From assembly GCF_026153295.1 (NCBI RefSeq), contig NZ_CP110615.1, positions 3,286,001 through 3,350,000 of the forward strand: DNA of 64,000 bases, read 5' to 3'. This DNA is from Rhodococcus antarcticus. GTDB taxonomy: Bacteria > Actinomycetota > Actinomycetes > Mycobacteriales > Mycobacteriaceae. A program made the position numbers and the translations under genes. Every line of letters starts with the position of its first letter. Position 1 is the stretch's first letter. Positions 1-8,404 of the stretch are shown here, in pieces. A model generated the notes under the pieces. It was given only the letters and a program-made list of their open reading frames with translations. It was not told the origin of the DNA and made no database searches.

Positions 1-1
1 C

Positions 2-1423
2 AGCTTCGTGGTGATGGTGGTGGCCGTGCTGCAGACGCTCGTGGTGCCGGTGCTGGCGGACATCGGCGCCCAGCTCGGCGCGTCGACCTCGGCCGTCGGC
101 TGGGTGGTCACCGCGAACCTGCTGGCCGCCGCCGTGATGACCCCGGTGCTCGGCCGTCTCGGCGACGTGCACGGCAAGCGTCCCGTCCTCGTCGGGATCC
201 TCGTGGTCGTCGCGCTCGGCTCGCTGCTGGCGGCCACCACCTCCTCCCTGGTGCTGCTGGTGCTGGGCCGGGTGCTGCAGGGTGCCTCGTTCGGGCTTTT
301 CCCGCTGGGCATCTCGGTGCTGCGTGACGAGCTGCCCGCCGAGAAGCTCACCGGGGGCATGGCCGTCGTGTCGGGGACCCTCGGCGTGGGCGGTGGTTTC
401 GGGCTGGTCCTGACCGGCCTGCTCACCGACGGCGGGGCCGACTACCACCGCATCTTCTGGCTCTCGCTCGGCGTGGCGCTGGCCGCCCTGGTCCTGACCC
501 TCGCCGTGGTGCCCAAGCGGCGGGGCGTCGGCGGTCGGATGGACTGGCTGGGTGGCCTGGTGCTCGGGGCCAGCCTCGTCCTGCTGCTCCTGCCGCTCTC
601 CCAGGGCCACACCTGGGGCTGGGCGTCGGTGCGGACCGTCGGCAGCCTCGTCCTCGCCGTGGCGCTGTTCGTCGGCTGGCTCGCCCTCGAGCGCCGGACG
701 GCCGAGCCGCTGGTCTCGCCCCGGATGTTCAGCCACCGCCCGGTGCTGGTGACCAACCTGGCCGCGGTGTGCATCGGGATGGCGCTGTTCATCTCCTTCC
801 TCGGGGTGTCCACCCTGGTCCAGGTGCCCACCGCCGTGGCCGGCTACGGGTTCACCGCGAGCGTGCTGCAGGCCAGCGTCGTCTACCTGCTGCCCGGTGC
901 CCTCGTCGGAGTGGTCGTCGCCCCGCTGGGCGGCCGCCTCGTGCGCCGCACCGGGGCCCGGGTCGCCCTCGCGCTCGCCGCCGCCATCGCCGCCGTGGGC
1001 TACCTGTCGCTCGCCCTGCTGCACTCGCTCACGTGGCAGGTCGTCGTCGGCGCCGTCATCGTCAACATCGGGGTGACCGTGGCCTACGGGGCCTTCCCCG
1101 CACTGCTCGTCGCCGAGGTCTCACCCGGCGAGACGGGCTCGGCCAACAGCGTCAACTCCATCGCCCGCTCCGTCGGCAGCGCGGTGGCCAGCGCCGTCGT
1201 CGTCACGCTGCTGGCCAGCAACCTGACGAGCACCGGCGTGCCGCGGGAGTCGGTGTTCACCCTCGCGTTCGCCCTCGGCACCGTGGTCTGCCTGCTGGCT
1301 GCCGGTCTCGCGACGTTCGGGCTGCCGCGCGACCTGCGCCGGCCCACCGCCGCGGAGCAGGACGAGGAGGAGGCCACCGCGCTGGCCGGCGAGTGGGGCA
1401 CGGTCAGCGGCCTCGCCCGCTGA
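2..1423 (+). CDS. MFS transporter, DHA2-like (5' end outside window)
   Basis: Drug/proton antiporter-like major facilitator. At least 473 residues, mostly long hydrophobic segments, compatible with the 12-14 spans of DHA2 exporters. The reading frame is open to the left edge and the first visible residues already lie in the first membrane helix, so the true start is upstream of the window. The motif-A loop is visible as GRLGDVHGKRPV (about residues 50-60). A charged, acidic tail follows the last helix. Substrate cannot be told. The next gene begins 29 bases downstream on the same strand and may be co-transcribed. Confidence 0.85.
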   Translation, partial: SFVVMVVAVLQTLVVPVLADIGAQLGASTSAVGWVVTANLLAAAVMTPVLGRLGDVHGKRPVLVGILVVVALGSLLAATTSSLVLLVLGRVLQGASFGLFPLGISVLRDELPAEKLTGGMAVVSGTLGVGGGFGLVLTGLLTDGGADYHRIFWLSLGVALAALVLTLAVVPKRRGVGGRMDWLGGLVLGASLVLLLLPLSQGHTWGWASVRTVGSLVLAVALFVGWLALERRTAEPLVSPRMFSHRPVLVTNLAAVCIGMALFISFLGVSTLVQVPTAVAGYGFTASVLQASVVYLLPGALVGVVVAPLGGRLVRRTGARVALALAAAIAAVGYLSLALLHSLTWQVVVGAVIVNIGVTVAYGAFPALLVAEVSPGETGSANSVNSIARSVGSAVASAVVVTLLASNLTSTGVPRESVFTLAFALGTVVCLLAAGLATFGLPRDLRRPTAAEQDEEEATALAGEWGTVSGLAR

Positions 1424-1452
1424 GCGGTCAGCGCCGGGACCGGGAGGACCAC

Positions 1453-1815
1453 GTGCCGACGACGGGTGGGCACCACCCCCGACAGGTCCGCGCCGCCACC
1501 GGGCTCGCGCTGCTGTGGGCGCGGGCGTGGGGCGCCCGGCCCGTGGAGGACCCCGCCACCGGGCTGCTGGTGTGCGCCGGCATGCGCGGGGGCCACGGCC
1601 GCGGCGGCACCACCATCGGGCGGGTGTTCCTCACCGGGCACCGTGGCGTGGGCCCGGAGCTGCTGCGCCACGAGGCCGTGCACGCCCGGCAGTGGGACCG
1701 CCACGGGCTGGGCTTCGCGGCCCGGTACCTGGTGGAGGAGTGCCGGCGTCCCCGGGAGCGCAACCGCTTCGAGCAGGAGGCGGGGCTGGCCGACGGCGGG
1801 TACCCCGAGGTCTGA
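1453..1815 (+). CDS. Small HExxH-motif protein (putative metallopeptidase-like)
   Basis: 120-residue soluble protein. It contains RHEAVHARQW, a zinc-binding HExxH signature, followed by an aromatic helix (FAARYL) and a conserved-looking tail NRFEQEAGLADGGY. I recall similar small actinobacterial proteins with an HExxH-QW core and a terminal EAGL-GGY block, often named only as hypothetical or, misleadingly, as Fe-S oxidoreductase. The GTG start is chosen because GGGAGGACC lies just before it. A third zinc ligand is not obvious (the Glu of EAGL could serve), so catalytic activity is inference. It probably follows the upstream MFS gene in one transcript. Confidence 0.7.
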   Translation: MPTTGGHHPRQVRAATGLALLWARAWGARPVEDPATGLLVCAGMRGGHGRGGTTIGRVFLTGHRGVGPELLRHEAVHARQWDRHGLGFAARYLVEECRRPRERNRFEQEAGLADGGYPEV

Positions 1816-1831
1816 GCCGCGGCCGGGCGCC

Positions 1832-3196
1832 TCAGACGATGACGCCGCGCTCGGCCAGCCACGCCCGCGGGTCAACCTGGCTGCTGCCGGGCGGGGTGAT
1901 CTCGAAGTGCAGGTGCGGGCCGGTGGACTCCCCCCGGTTCCCGATCAGCGCGATCAGCTGGCCGGCCGAGACCTGCTGGCCCACCCGCACCACGAACCGG
2001 TCGATGTGGCCGTAGGTGCTCACCGTGCCGTCGACGTGTCGCACCCGCACCCACAGCCCGAAGCCCGAGGCCGGGCCGGCGTCGATGACCACCCCGTCCG
2101 CCGTCGAGACGATGGGGGTGCCGATGGCGTTGGCGATGTCGATGCCCTTGTGCAGCGAGCCGTCGCGGACACCGAAGCCGGAGGTGAACCTGCCCTCCGC
2201 GGGCACCACGACGAACGCCAGGCTCTGCGCCGCGGTGCGGCTCGCACGACGGGCGTAAGCGTCGGTGCTCAGCGCCAGCTGGACCAGCACCGCCGGGTCC
2301 GCGCCGCTCGTGTCCTGGGCCAGCAGCGTCGACAGCAGGCCGGTGGCCTGCGCGGTCTGCTCCTGGAGCTTGGTGCGCTGCTCGACCACGGCGGCCTGCG
2401 CGGCCACCGCCTGCTCCTCCGCCGCGGCGGCCACCGTCCTGGCCTCGCCGGCGGTGCTCTCGGCGGCGTCGGCCACCGACACGCCCGCCCGCGCCGCAGC
2501 GAGGGCGTCGGTGCTGTCGTGCTGGAGCAGGTCCAGCACGGTCATCCGGTCCAGCAGCTCCTGCGGGCTCCGGGCCACGAGGACGGCGGAGAGCCGGAAC
2601 GTGCGCGCTCCGGAGTAGGCCGCCAGGACGAGCCCGTCCACCCCGGCCCGCAGGTCCTCGGCCTCGGAACGCCGGTCGGCAGCGGCGGTCGCGGCGGCGT
2701 CCGCGGCCGCGGCGGCCGTGGCGAGCTCGGCCCGGCGCGCGTTCAGCGCCACCTGCTGGGCGCTGATCTCGTCGCTGAGCACGAGGGTGGCCGCGTCCAG
2801 GGCGGAGAGCTGGGCGAGCGCGGCGACGATCTCGTCCGAGGTCAGCGGTGCGGCGGGCACCACCGGGGCGGGCGGCACCCTCAGGCCCGAGGTCGGCGCG
2901 GGGGCCGCGGGGGCGGCGGGGGCGGCGGGGGCTGCGGGGGCTGCGGGGGCGGCGGGGGCGGCGGGGGCTGTGGGAGCCGCAGGGGCCGTGGTGGTGGCGC
3001 TCTCCGTGGGCGCCACCGAGGAGGGGGCGGCCGGCGAGGTGGGCGCCGGGTCCGTGGTGGGGGCCACCCCGGTGGTCGACGTGAGGTCCGGCGGCGGCAC
3101 GGGCAGGCTCGTCTGCGCCGCTGCGGCCGGGGCACCGAGCACGCCCACCACCAGCACGAGCGCGAGAGCGGTGCGCAGGAGCCGGGCCGAGGTCAC
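1832..3196 (-). CDS. Secreted M23-family peptidoglycan endopeptidase with coiled coil
   Basis: 454 residues. Signal peptide (LLRTALALVLVVGVLG, cleavage near APAAAAQ), then a Pro/Ala/Thr-rich linker with about ten AAP repeats, an Ala-rich coiled coil (roughly residues 120-300) and a C-terminal M23 (LytM) domain. The zinc site is readable as HKGIDIAN and GPHLHFEI, so the enzyme should be active on cell-wall peptides outside the membrane. The coiled-coil plus LytM layout resembles NlpC/EnvC/RipA-like hydrolases used in cell separation. GTG start chosen because the signal peptide follows directly and GAGGGG precedes. A remnant of a second M23 gene lies immediately upstream and its frame overlaps this start by GTGA. 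Confidence 0.88.
   Translation of the reverse strand: MTSARLLRTALALVLVVGVLGAPAAAAQTSLPVPPPDLTSTTGVAPTTDPAPTSPAAPSSVAPTESATTTAPAAPTAPAAPAAPAAPAAPAAPAAPAAPAPTSGLRVPPAPVVPAAPLTSDEIVAALAQLSALDAATLVLSDEISAQQVALNARRAELATAAAAADAAATAAADRRSEAEDLRAGVDGLVLAAYSGARTFRLSAVLVARSPQELLDRMTVLDLLQHDSTDALAAARAGVSVADAAESTAGEARTVAAAAEEQAVAAQAAVVEQRTKLQEQTAQATGLLSTLLAQDTSGADPAVLVQLALSTDAYARRASRTAAQSLAFVVVPAEGRFTSGFGVRDGSLHKGIDIANAIGTPIVSTADGVVIDAGPASGFGLWVRVRHVDGTVSTYGHIDRFVVRVGQQVSAGQLIALIGNRGESTGPHLHFEITPPGSSQVDPRAWLAERGVIV
2895..2990 (-). repeat. Ala-Ala-Pro coding repeat in M23 peptidase linker
   Basis: Short G/C-rich tandem units (ggcgggggc / gctgcgggg type) encode a run of AAP triplets in the linker between signal peptide and coiled coil. 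Probably length-variable between strains. Confidence 0.6.
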
Positions 3197-3393
3197 GCCG
3201 AACCGTAGCCCCTCGCGGCGGCCCGTGGTCCGGCGACGACGACCCCCGAGCCGGGCCCTGGGCGACGTCCTCGGACGACGACGCCCCTCGCGGAGAGCCA
3301 CGCGCGTGGATCCACGGTGCCGCTGCCGCCCGGGGACACCTCGACGTGCACGTGCGGACCGGACACTCCGCCAGAAAGTATTGAAGAGGCCAC
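3193..3393 (-). pseudogene. Remnant of a second M23 peptidase (C-terminal tail only)
   Basis: The minus-strand frame reads GGVSGPHVHVEVSPGGSG, then TVDPRAWLSARGVVV. This matches the end of the neighbouring intact M23 protein (GPHLHFEITPPGSSQ, VDPRAWLAERGVIV) residue for residue with conservative changes, including the HxH zinc pair. Only about 35 residues of homology remain: nothing upstream looks like the rest of the catalytic domain, and about 28 unrelated residues follow before the stop. The stop overlaps the intact gene's GTG as GTGA. Best read as the decayed end of a tandem duplicate. Confidence 0.7.
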
Positions 3394-3411
3394 CCCGGCC
3401 GGGCGGTGGGT

Positions 3412-4047
3412 CTACGGCCGACCGGCGTGCGGGACCTCCACCCGCACCGAGAGCAGCCGGGCCTCGCGAGCCGCGGAACGGGCGTGCTCGTCGAAGTCCG
3501 GCGCTGCGCAGAGGAACAGGGTGCGCCCGTCCGCCCCGCCCAAGCCGCAGGCGAAGACCCCCAGGCCCGGGCTGACCTCGTCGACGATCTCGCCGCCCTC
3601 GCGGACCCGCACGGCCCGGCCGTGCGCGGCGTCGGCGATCCAGAGCGCGCCCTCGGCGTCCAGCCCGCAGCCGTCCGGGGCCACCACGAGCTCGGGCAGC
3701 GCCCCGGCCACCTCCCGGGTGAAGGGAAGCGCCCCGAACTCGGCCCACGTGCGGCGGTTCACCAGGGAGCCGTCCTCGGCGACGTCGACGGCGGTGACCC
3801 GGTTGCCGAACGTCTCGTCGACCAGCAGCACGCCGCCGTCGGTCAGCACGCTGCCGTTGGGGAACCACAGGTCCTCGGCGGCGGGGGTGACGCTGCCGTC
3901 GGGGTCCACCCGCACCAGGCGGGTCGGCACGATCGGCGCCCCGCCCATGAGGTCGAAGCCGAAGTTGCCGACGAAGGCACGGCCCCGCGCGTCGACCACC
4001 ATGTCGTTGGGGTACCTACCCACGTGCCCGCCGAGCTCGGAAGTCAC
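3412..4047 (-). pseudogene. SMP-30/gluconolactonase-family gene lacking its 5' third
   Basis: From a possible GTG, 211 residues align with the middle and end of SMP-30/regucalcin-type lactonases: YPNDMVVDARGRAFVG, DLWFPNGSVLTDGG, ELVVAPDGCGLDAEGALWIADA. Family members are about 280-300 residues. The first blades of the propeller, with the N-terminal metal-ligand Glu, are absent. Homology begins only about 15 codons after the stop of the upstream gamma-glutamyltransferase, and the GTG lies five bases beyond that stop, as if a deletion brought the two together. It could still be translated by coupling, but a complete active site is missing, so I call it a truncated gene. Confidence 0.65.
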
Positions 4048-4052
4048 ACCGG

Positions 4053-5843
4053 CTACCGGCCGACGGCGTAGCCCTGCGCGCCACGGGGGTTGGCACCGGC
4101 CCGGAGCAGGCCCGTGGCGGGGTCGCGCGACACGGCGGAGAGGCGGCCCAGCGCCCACGGCCCGGCGTCCACCACGGCGTGCCCGCGCTCCTTCAGGTCG
4201 GCGATCACGGGGTTGCCGATCCGGCTCTCCACCACCAGCCCGCCCGGGGTCCAGCCGCGCGGGGCGAAGCTGGACGGGAAGGCCGTGGAGTGCCAGGCAG
4301 GGGCGTCGATGGCGTCCTGCAGGTGCAGCCCGCCCACGGTGTGCGCCAGCCAGAAGCTCAGCTGCCACTGCTCCTGCTGGTCACCGCCCGGGGTGCCGAA
4401 GGCCAGCGTGGGCTCCCCGTCGCGCAGCGCCATCGACGGGGTGAGCGTCGTGCGCGGGCGCCGGCCCGGGGTCAGCGTGCTGGGCAGGCCGTCCTCCAGC
4501 CAGAACATCTGCGCGCGGGTGCCCAGGCAGAAGCCCAGCGCGGGGATGGTCGGCGAGCTCTGCAGCCAGCCGCCGGACGGGGTGGCCGAGACCATGTTGC
4601 CGGCGGCGTCGACCACGTCCACGTGGACCGTGTCGCCGCGGGCCCGGCCGAGCGGGCCCACGGTGGGCTCGCCCGTGCCCTCGCCGGCGGGCTCCACCCG
4701 CACCCCGGAGGTGACGAAGGCCGGCAGCACCCCGTCCAGCCCGGGACGCAGCTCCAGGGAGGCCTCCGACCCGACCAGGGTGCGGCGGGCGTCGGCGTAG
4801 TCCCGGGAGAGCAGCGTCCCCAGCGGCACCCCGGCCGCACCGTCCGGGCCGCAGTCACCGTAGAAGGCCTCCCGGTCGGCCATGGCGAGCTTCACGCACT
4901 CGGTGGCCAGGTGGACGGTCTCGGCGGTGGGCACGCCGTCGACGTAGGCCAGGTCGAACCCACGGAGCAGCTGCAGGGTCTGCAGCAGCGCCGGGCCCTG
5001 CGACCAGGCACCGCACTTGGCCAGGCTCCAGCCGCCGTCGAGCTCGGCGACCGCCGGCTGCTCGTAGGTGGCGGTCCACGCCGCGAGGTCGGCCCCGGTG
5101 AGCAGGCCGGCGTGGTCGGAGCCGGAGTCGTCGCGCACGGCGGTGCGGCTGAACACCTCGATCGCCTCGGCCACGAACCCGTGCGACCAGGCGCGGCGGC
5201 CGGCGTCGATCTGGGCCTCTCGGTCGCCCCCGGCGGACTCGGCCTCAGCGATCAGCCGCTCCCACGTGGCGGCCAGGGCGGGCAGCCGGAAGCGGGTGCC
5301 CTCGGCCGGCACCACGCCGTCGGGCAACCACTGGGCGGCCGAGGTGGGCCAGTGCTCCCGCATCTGCTGCTCGACGACGCCGATGGTGGCGCTGACCCGG
5401 CTGATCAGCGGGAACCCGTCCCGCGCGTACTCCAGCGCCGGGGTGAGGACCTCGCGCAGGGTGCGGGTGCCGTGGTCGCGGAGCAGGAGCAGCCAGGCGT
5501 CCCAGGCGCCGGGGACGGTGGCGGCCAGCAGGCCCGTGCCGGGGACGAGCTCGAGCCCGAGGTCGCGGTAGCGCGCGGCGGTGGCCGCGGCCGGGGCCAC
5601 CCCCTGCCCGCACAGCACCTGCACCTCGCCGGAGCCGCCCCGGCTGAACAGGATCGGGGCCTCGCCGCCGGGACCGTTGAGGTGGGGCTCCACCACCTGC
5701 AGCACGAAGCCCGCGGTGACCGCGGCGTCGAACGCGTTGCCACCGGCCTCCAGCGCGCCCATCCCGGCCGCCGAGGCGAGCCAGTGCGTGGACGCGACCA
5801 TGCCCCTGGTGCCGACGAGCTCCGGGCGGGTGGGGTGGGTCAT
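4053..5843 (-). CDS. Gamma-glutamyltransferase family protein (Ntn hydrolase)
   Basis: 596 residues from the ATG at 5843 (an in-frame GTG lies 33 bases further up). Typical GGT opening GMVASTHWLASAAGMGALEAGGNAFDAAV, split here into GMVASTHWLASAAG and GGNAFDAAV, then LNGPGGEAPILF. The autocatalytic threonine is in GDTVHVDVVD (about residue 405), followed by the Gly-rich substrate loop FGTPGGDQQEQ near residue 480. Heterodimer formation by self-cleavage is expected. No signal peptide is seen, so it is probably cytoplasmic, unlike E. coli Ggt. Substrate (glutathione-like, acyl-amino acid or a dedicated metabolite) is open. Divergent from the aldo/keto reductase; a truncated SMP-30 gene follows. 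Confidence 0.85.
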   Translation of the reverse strand: MTHPTRPELVGTRGMVASTHWLASAAGMGALEAGGNAFDAAVTAGFVLQVVEPHLNGPGGEAPILFSRGGSGEVQVLCGQGVAPAAATAARYRDLGLELVPGTGLLAATVPGAWDAWLLLLRDHGTRTLREVLTPALEYARDGFPLISRVSATIGVVEQQMREHWPTSAAQWLPDGVVPAEGTRFRLPALAATWERLIAEAESAGGDREAQIDAGRRAWSHGFVAEAIEVFSRTAVRDDSGSDHAGLLTGADLAAWTATYEQPAVAELDGGWSLAKCGAWSQGPALLQTLQLLRGFDLAYVDGVPTAETVHLATECVKLAMADREAFYGDCGPDGAAGVPLGTLLSRDYADARRTLVGSEASLELRPGLDGVLPAFVTSGVRVEPAGEGTGEPTVGPLGRARGDTVHVDVVDAAGNMVSATPSGGWLQSSPTIPALGFCLGTRAQMFWLEDGLPSTLTPGRRPRTTLTPSMALRDGEPTLAFGTPGGDQQEQWQLSFWLAHTVGGLHLQDAIDAPAWHSTAFPSSFAPRGWTPGGLVVESRIGNPVIADLKERGHAVVDAGPWALGRLSAVSRDPATGLLRAGANPRGAQGYAVGR

Positions 5844-5931
5844 GACACGGGGCGGGTGGGGTGGGTGGCGCTCCACTCAGGCATGAGCAGCACGGTACGC
5901 GGGTGATCGTTCGCACGACTCACGAGCGGGC

Positions 5932-5937
5932 TACGGT
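5932..5937 (+). promoter_or_regulatory. -10 box (TACGGT), leaderless aldo/keto reductase promoter
   Basis: TACGGT ends six bases before the GTG start at 5944 and there is no Shine-Dalgarno between, which fits a leaderless transcript beginning at the start codon. Confidence 0.5.
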
Positions 5938-5943
5938 AAGTCC

Positions 5944-6912
5944 GTGGAGCTGCGACGCATGGGTGACTCGGGACTGACGGTCAGCACGGTCGGGCTGGGC
6001 TGCAACAACTTCGGCCGGCCCGGGACGGCCACGGAGGACCAGGCGGGCACCACGGCCGTGGTCGACGCCGCGATCGAGGCGGGTGTCACCCTGTTCGACG
6101 TCGCCGACGTCTACCCGGGGGCGGTGCGCGGCCGCAGCGAGGAGCTGCTCGGCGCCGCGCTGGCGGGGCGGCGCGACGAGGTCGTCCTGGCCACCAAGTT
6201 CGGCGCGGACATGCACGGCGCCAACGGCCCCGACTTCGGCGCCCGGGGCTCGCGCCGCTACATCCGCACCGCGGTGCACGCGAGCCTGCGGCGCCTGGGC
6301 ACCGACTGGATCGACCTCTACCAGCTGCACACCCCGGACCCGCTCACCCCGGTCGAGGAGACCCTGTCCGCGCTCGACGACCTCGTCCGCGAGGGCACCG
6401 TCCGCTACCTGGGCAGCTCGAACTTCGCGGGCTGGCAGGTCGCGGACGCGGCGTGGACCGCCCGCACCGCGCACCTCACCCCGTTCGTCTCCGCCCAGAA
6501 CCACTACTCGCTGCTGGAGCGCGGGGTCGAGGCCGACGTCGTGCCGGCGTGCGAGCGGTTCGGGGTCGGCCTGCTGCCGTACTTCCCCCTGGCCAGCGGC
6601 CTGCTCACCGGCAAGTACGCCCGGGGTGCGGCCGCGCCGGACGGCACCCGGCTCGCGGCGCTCCCGGCCCGGCTCGAGGGGGCCGACTGGGACACCGTCG
6701 AGGCCGTGCGCGCCTACGCCGACGGGCGCGGGGTGAGCATGCTCGACGTCGCGATCGGTGGGCTGGCCGCCCAGCCGGCGGTGTCCTCGGTCATCGCGGG
6801 AGCGACCAGCCCGGCGCAGGTGCGGGCCAACGTCGCCGCCGGCGCGTGGGAGCCCACCGGGACCGATCTCGCCGAGCTCGACGGGATCACCGGCGGGGGC
6901 CGCGCCGACTAG
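5944..6912 (+). CDS. Aldo/keto reductase
   Basis: 322-residue NADPH-dependent oxidoreductase of the TIM-barrel AKR superfamily. It opens with MELRRMGDSGLTVSTVGLG, and the catalytic tetrad is visible as FDVADVY (Asp/Tyr), ATKFG (Lys) and YQLHTPD (His). The C-terminal cofactor-binding segment reads SSVIAGATSPAQVRAN. Related to the YghZ/IolS-like group, which reduces varied aldehydes and ketones; the true substrate is unknown. GTG start preferred because the beta-hairpin start of the family fits and a TANNNT box lies six bases upstream. Its stop overlaps the convergent RGCVC-type gene by three bases. Confidence 0.9.
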   Translation: MELRRMGDSGLTVSTVGLGCNNFGRPGTATEDQAGTTAVVDAAIEAGVTLFDVADVYPGAVRGRSEELLGAALAGRRDEVVLATKFGADMHGANGPDFGARGSRRYIRTAVHASLRRLGTDWIDLYQLHTPDPLTPVEETLSALDDLVREGTVRYLGSSNFAGWQVADAAWTARTAHLTPFVSAQNHYSLLERGVEADVVPACERFGVGLLPYFPLASGLLTGKYARGAAAPDGTRLAALPARLEGADWDTVEAVRAYADGRGVSMLDVAIGGLAAQPAVSSVIAGATSPAQVRANVAAGAWEPTGTDLAELDGITGGGRAD

Positions 6913-7112
6913 CGACAGATGCACCCTCGGGACAGCGCTGCAGACGTGGTCGCGGCGCAGAACCGCAGGCCGATCTCGTCGTGGGCGCCGAGGGGGTGCG
7001 CGCACGCCTGGCAGGCGGGCCCCTCTCGGACCTCCCCCTCGGTGGGAGCGGGTCCGCCGTCGACGGGCGGTGCGGTCTCGGTGGCGGCGGTGGGGAGGTT
7101 CGCAGTGGTCAC
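6909..7112 (-). CDS. RGCVC-type small protein
   Basis: 67 residues, GTG start. The second half has CQACAHPLGAHDEIGLRFC then AALSRGCICR, four to five cysteines in CxxC plus RGC-C spacing. It matches what I know as the small actinobacterial RGCVC family, of unknown function and probably binding a metal (inference). Its stop codon shares bases with the convergent aldo/keto reductase stop. Confidence 0.65.
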   Translation of the reverse strand: MTTANLPTAATETAPPVDGGPAPTEGEVREGPACQACAHPLGAHDEIGLRFCAATTSAALSRGCICR

Positions 7113-7232
7113 AGGGACGTCCAGTGCTCGCGGTGTCCGCGGCGCTGCGGCCCAGGCCGGTGTCCGGGTGCGAACGGCGACGCGGTTCGGGCACGTCCGG
7201 CCCGTCCGACGGTACCCGCCGCCGGCCCCCGC

Positions 7233-7706
7233 TCAGGCGACGGCGTTCGCCAGCCGGTCGAGCGTGGCCTGCATCTGCGCGGCCGAGACCAGCGGGAAGC
7301 CCACCCGCTCCAGCACGGCCGGGTCCGTCACCTGCGACCAGTCGTAGGTGTGCACGACCTCGGTGGTCAGCTCGTCCTCCAACTGCAGCTCGAACTCCCA
7401 GAAGAAGCCGGACGGAGTGTCGTCGACCAGCGCCGTGGTCCACGCGATGCGGCGGTCGGGCTTCAGGCGGACGACGTGGTTGTCGGTGCGGTAGTCCGCT
7501 CCGGCCGCGCGCGCCTCGCGGTGCATCTCCATGACGAACACCTCGCCCACCGTCGTGATCGGCGTGGTGCCGACCGCCGCGCGGACGGTGCCGGACCCGT
7601 CGATCTCGGCGTGCCGCGCCGGGTCGGACAACAGGGTGAACACCTTCGACGCGGGGGCCTGGACGGTGCGGCGGACGACGATGCGGGGCGCTGTGTTCTC
7701 GGTCAC
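7233..7706 (-). CDS. SRPBCC (START-like) family protein
   Basis: 157 residues with the SRPBCC start IVVRRTVQAPASKVFTLLSD, a central WTTALVDDTPSGFFWEFEL strand pair and a terminal helix SAAQMQATLDRLANAVA. These helix-grip proteins hold a hydrophobic ligand. The subfamily is polyketide cyclase/dehydrase-like and no catalytic role can be assigned. Transcribed divergently from the HAD gene through back-to-back -10 boxes. Confidence 0.8.
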   Translation of the reverse strand: MTENTAPRIVVRRTVQAPASKVFTLLSDPARHAEIDGSGTVRAAVGTTPITTVGEVFVMEMHREARAAGADYRTDNHVVRLKPDRRIAWTTALVDDTPSGFFWEFELQLEDELTTEVVHTYDWSQVTDPAVLERVGFPLVSAAQMQATLDRLANAVA

Positions 7707-7712
7707 CGCGCC

Positions 7713-7718
7713 ACCGTA
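7713..7718 (-). promoter_or_regulatory. -10 box (TACGGT) of the SRPBCC gene
   Basis: On the minus strand TACGGT ends six bases before the GTG at 7706, with no ribosome-binding site between: a leaderless promoter. It sits only four bases from the oppositely oriented box at 7723-7728. Confidence 0.5.
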
Positions 7719-7722
7719 GCGC

Positions 7723-7728
7723 TAGCCT
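7723..7728 (+). promoter_or_regulatory. -10 box (TAGCCT) of the HAD phosphatase gene
   Basis: TAGCCT ends seven bases before the GTG at 7736. This favours the 7736 start over the in-frame GTG at 7730. Confidence 0.5.
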
Positions 7729-7735
7729 CGTGCCC

Positions 7736-8404
7736 GTGGACGAGCCCCTGCTGCTGCCGTGCCTGGGGGTGCTCCTGGACTGCGACGGGGTGCTCGTGGA
7801 CTCCGACGCGAGCGTGCACTCGGCCTGGGGCCGCTGGGCCACCGAGCACGGGCTGGACCCCGCGACGGTGGTGGCGATGGTCTACGGACGCCGCTCCACC
7901 GACACCGTCGCCGCGCTCGTCGACCCGTCCGGGCACGCCGCGGCGCTGGCTCGGGTGGTGCAGCTGGAGGTCGAGCAGGCGCACACCGTGCCGCCGGTCC
8001 CGGGGGCGGTCGAGCTGGTGACCTCCATGGCCACGGGCACGTGGGCGGTGGTGACGTCGGCCGTGCGGGTGCTCGCCGTGGCGCGGCTGCGCGCAGCGGG
8101 GTTCCCCGACCCGGGGGTGCTGGTCACCGGGGACGACGTGGACGCCGGCAAGCCCCACCCGCAGGGCTACCTCGCGGGGGCGGCCGGGCTCGGGCTCGCG
8201 CCGGCCGACACCGTCGTGGTCGAGGACGCCGTGGCCGGGGTGCACGCGGCTCGGGCCGCCGGCGTCGGCGCCGTGGTGGGGGTGGGCGACCGGGCGCTGC
8301 AGACCGACGCGGACCTCGTCGTGACCGACCTGCGCGCACTGCGCTGGACCCGGGGTGGGCTCACCGCCGCCGGCCCCGGGGTGCTGCGGGCGCCCGGGGG
8401 CTGA
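7736..8404 (+). CDS. HAD-superfamily phosphatase
   Basis: 222 residues. Motif I LLDCDGVLVDSD gives the nucleophile DxD, motif II VVTSAVRV, motif III Lys in DDVDAGKPHPQGY, motif IV VVVEDAVAGVHAARAAG. This is the subfamily I (beta-phosphoglucomutase/sugar phosphatase) layout with a helical cap after motif I. Likely substrates are small phosphosugars or polyol phosphates; nothing in the context narrows this. Start at the second GTG is chosen from the position of the leaderless -10 box; the first GTG would add only Met-Pro. Confidence 0.85.
   Translation: MDEPLLLPCLGVLLDCDGVLVDSDASVHSAWGRWATEHGLDPATVVAMVYGRRSTDTVAALVDPSGHAAALARVVQLEVEQAHTVPPVPGAVELVTSMATGTWAVVTSAVRVLAVARLRAAGFPDPGVLVTGDDVDAGKPHPQGYLAGAAGLGLAPADTVVVEDAVAGVHAARAAGVGAVVGVGDRALQTDADLVVTDLRALRWTRGGLTAAGPGVLRAPGG

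Noticed and set aside
1832-3868. Long minus-strand frame extending the M23 gene to 678 residues
   Set aside because: The extension is Arg/Gly-rich shadow sequence; the signal peptide marks the true start near 3196.
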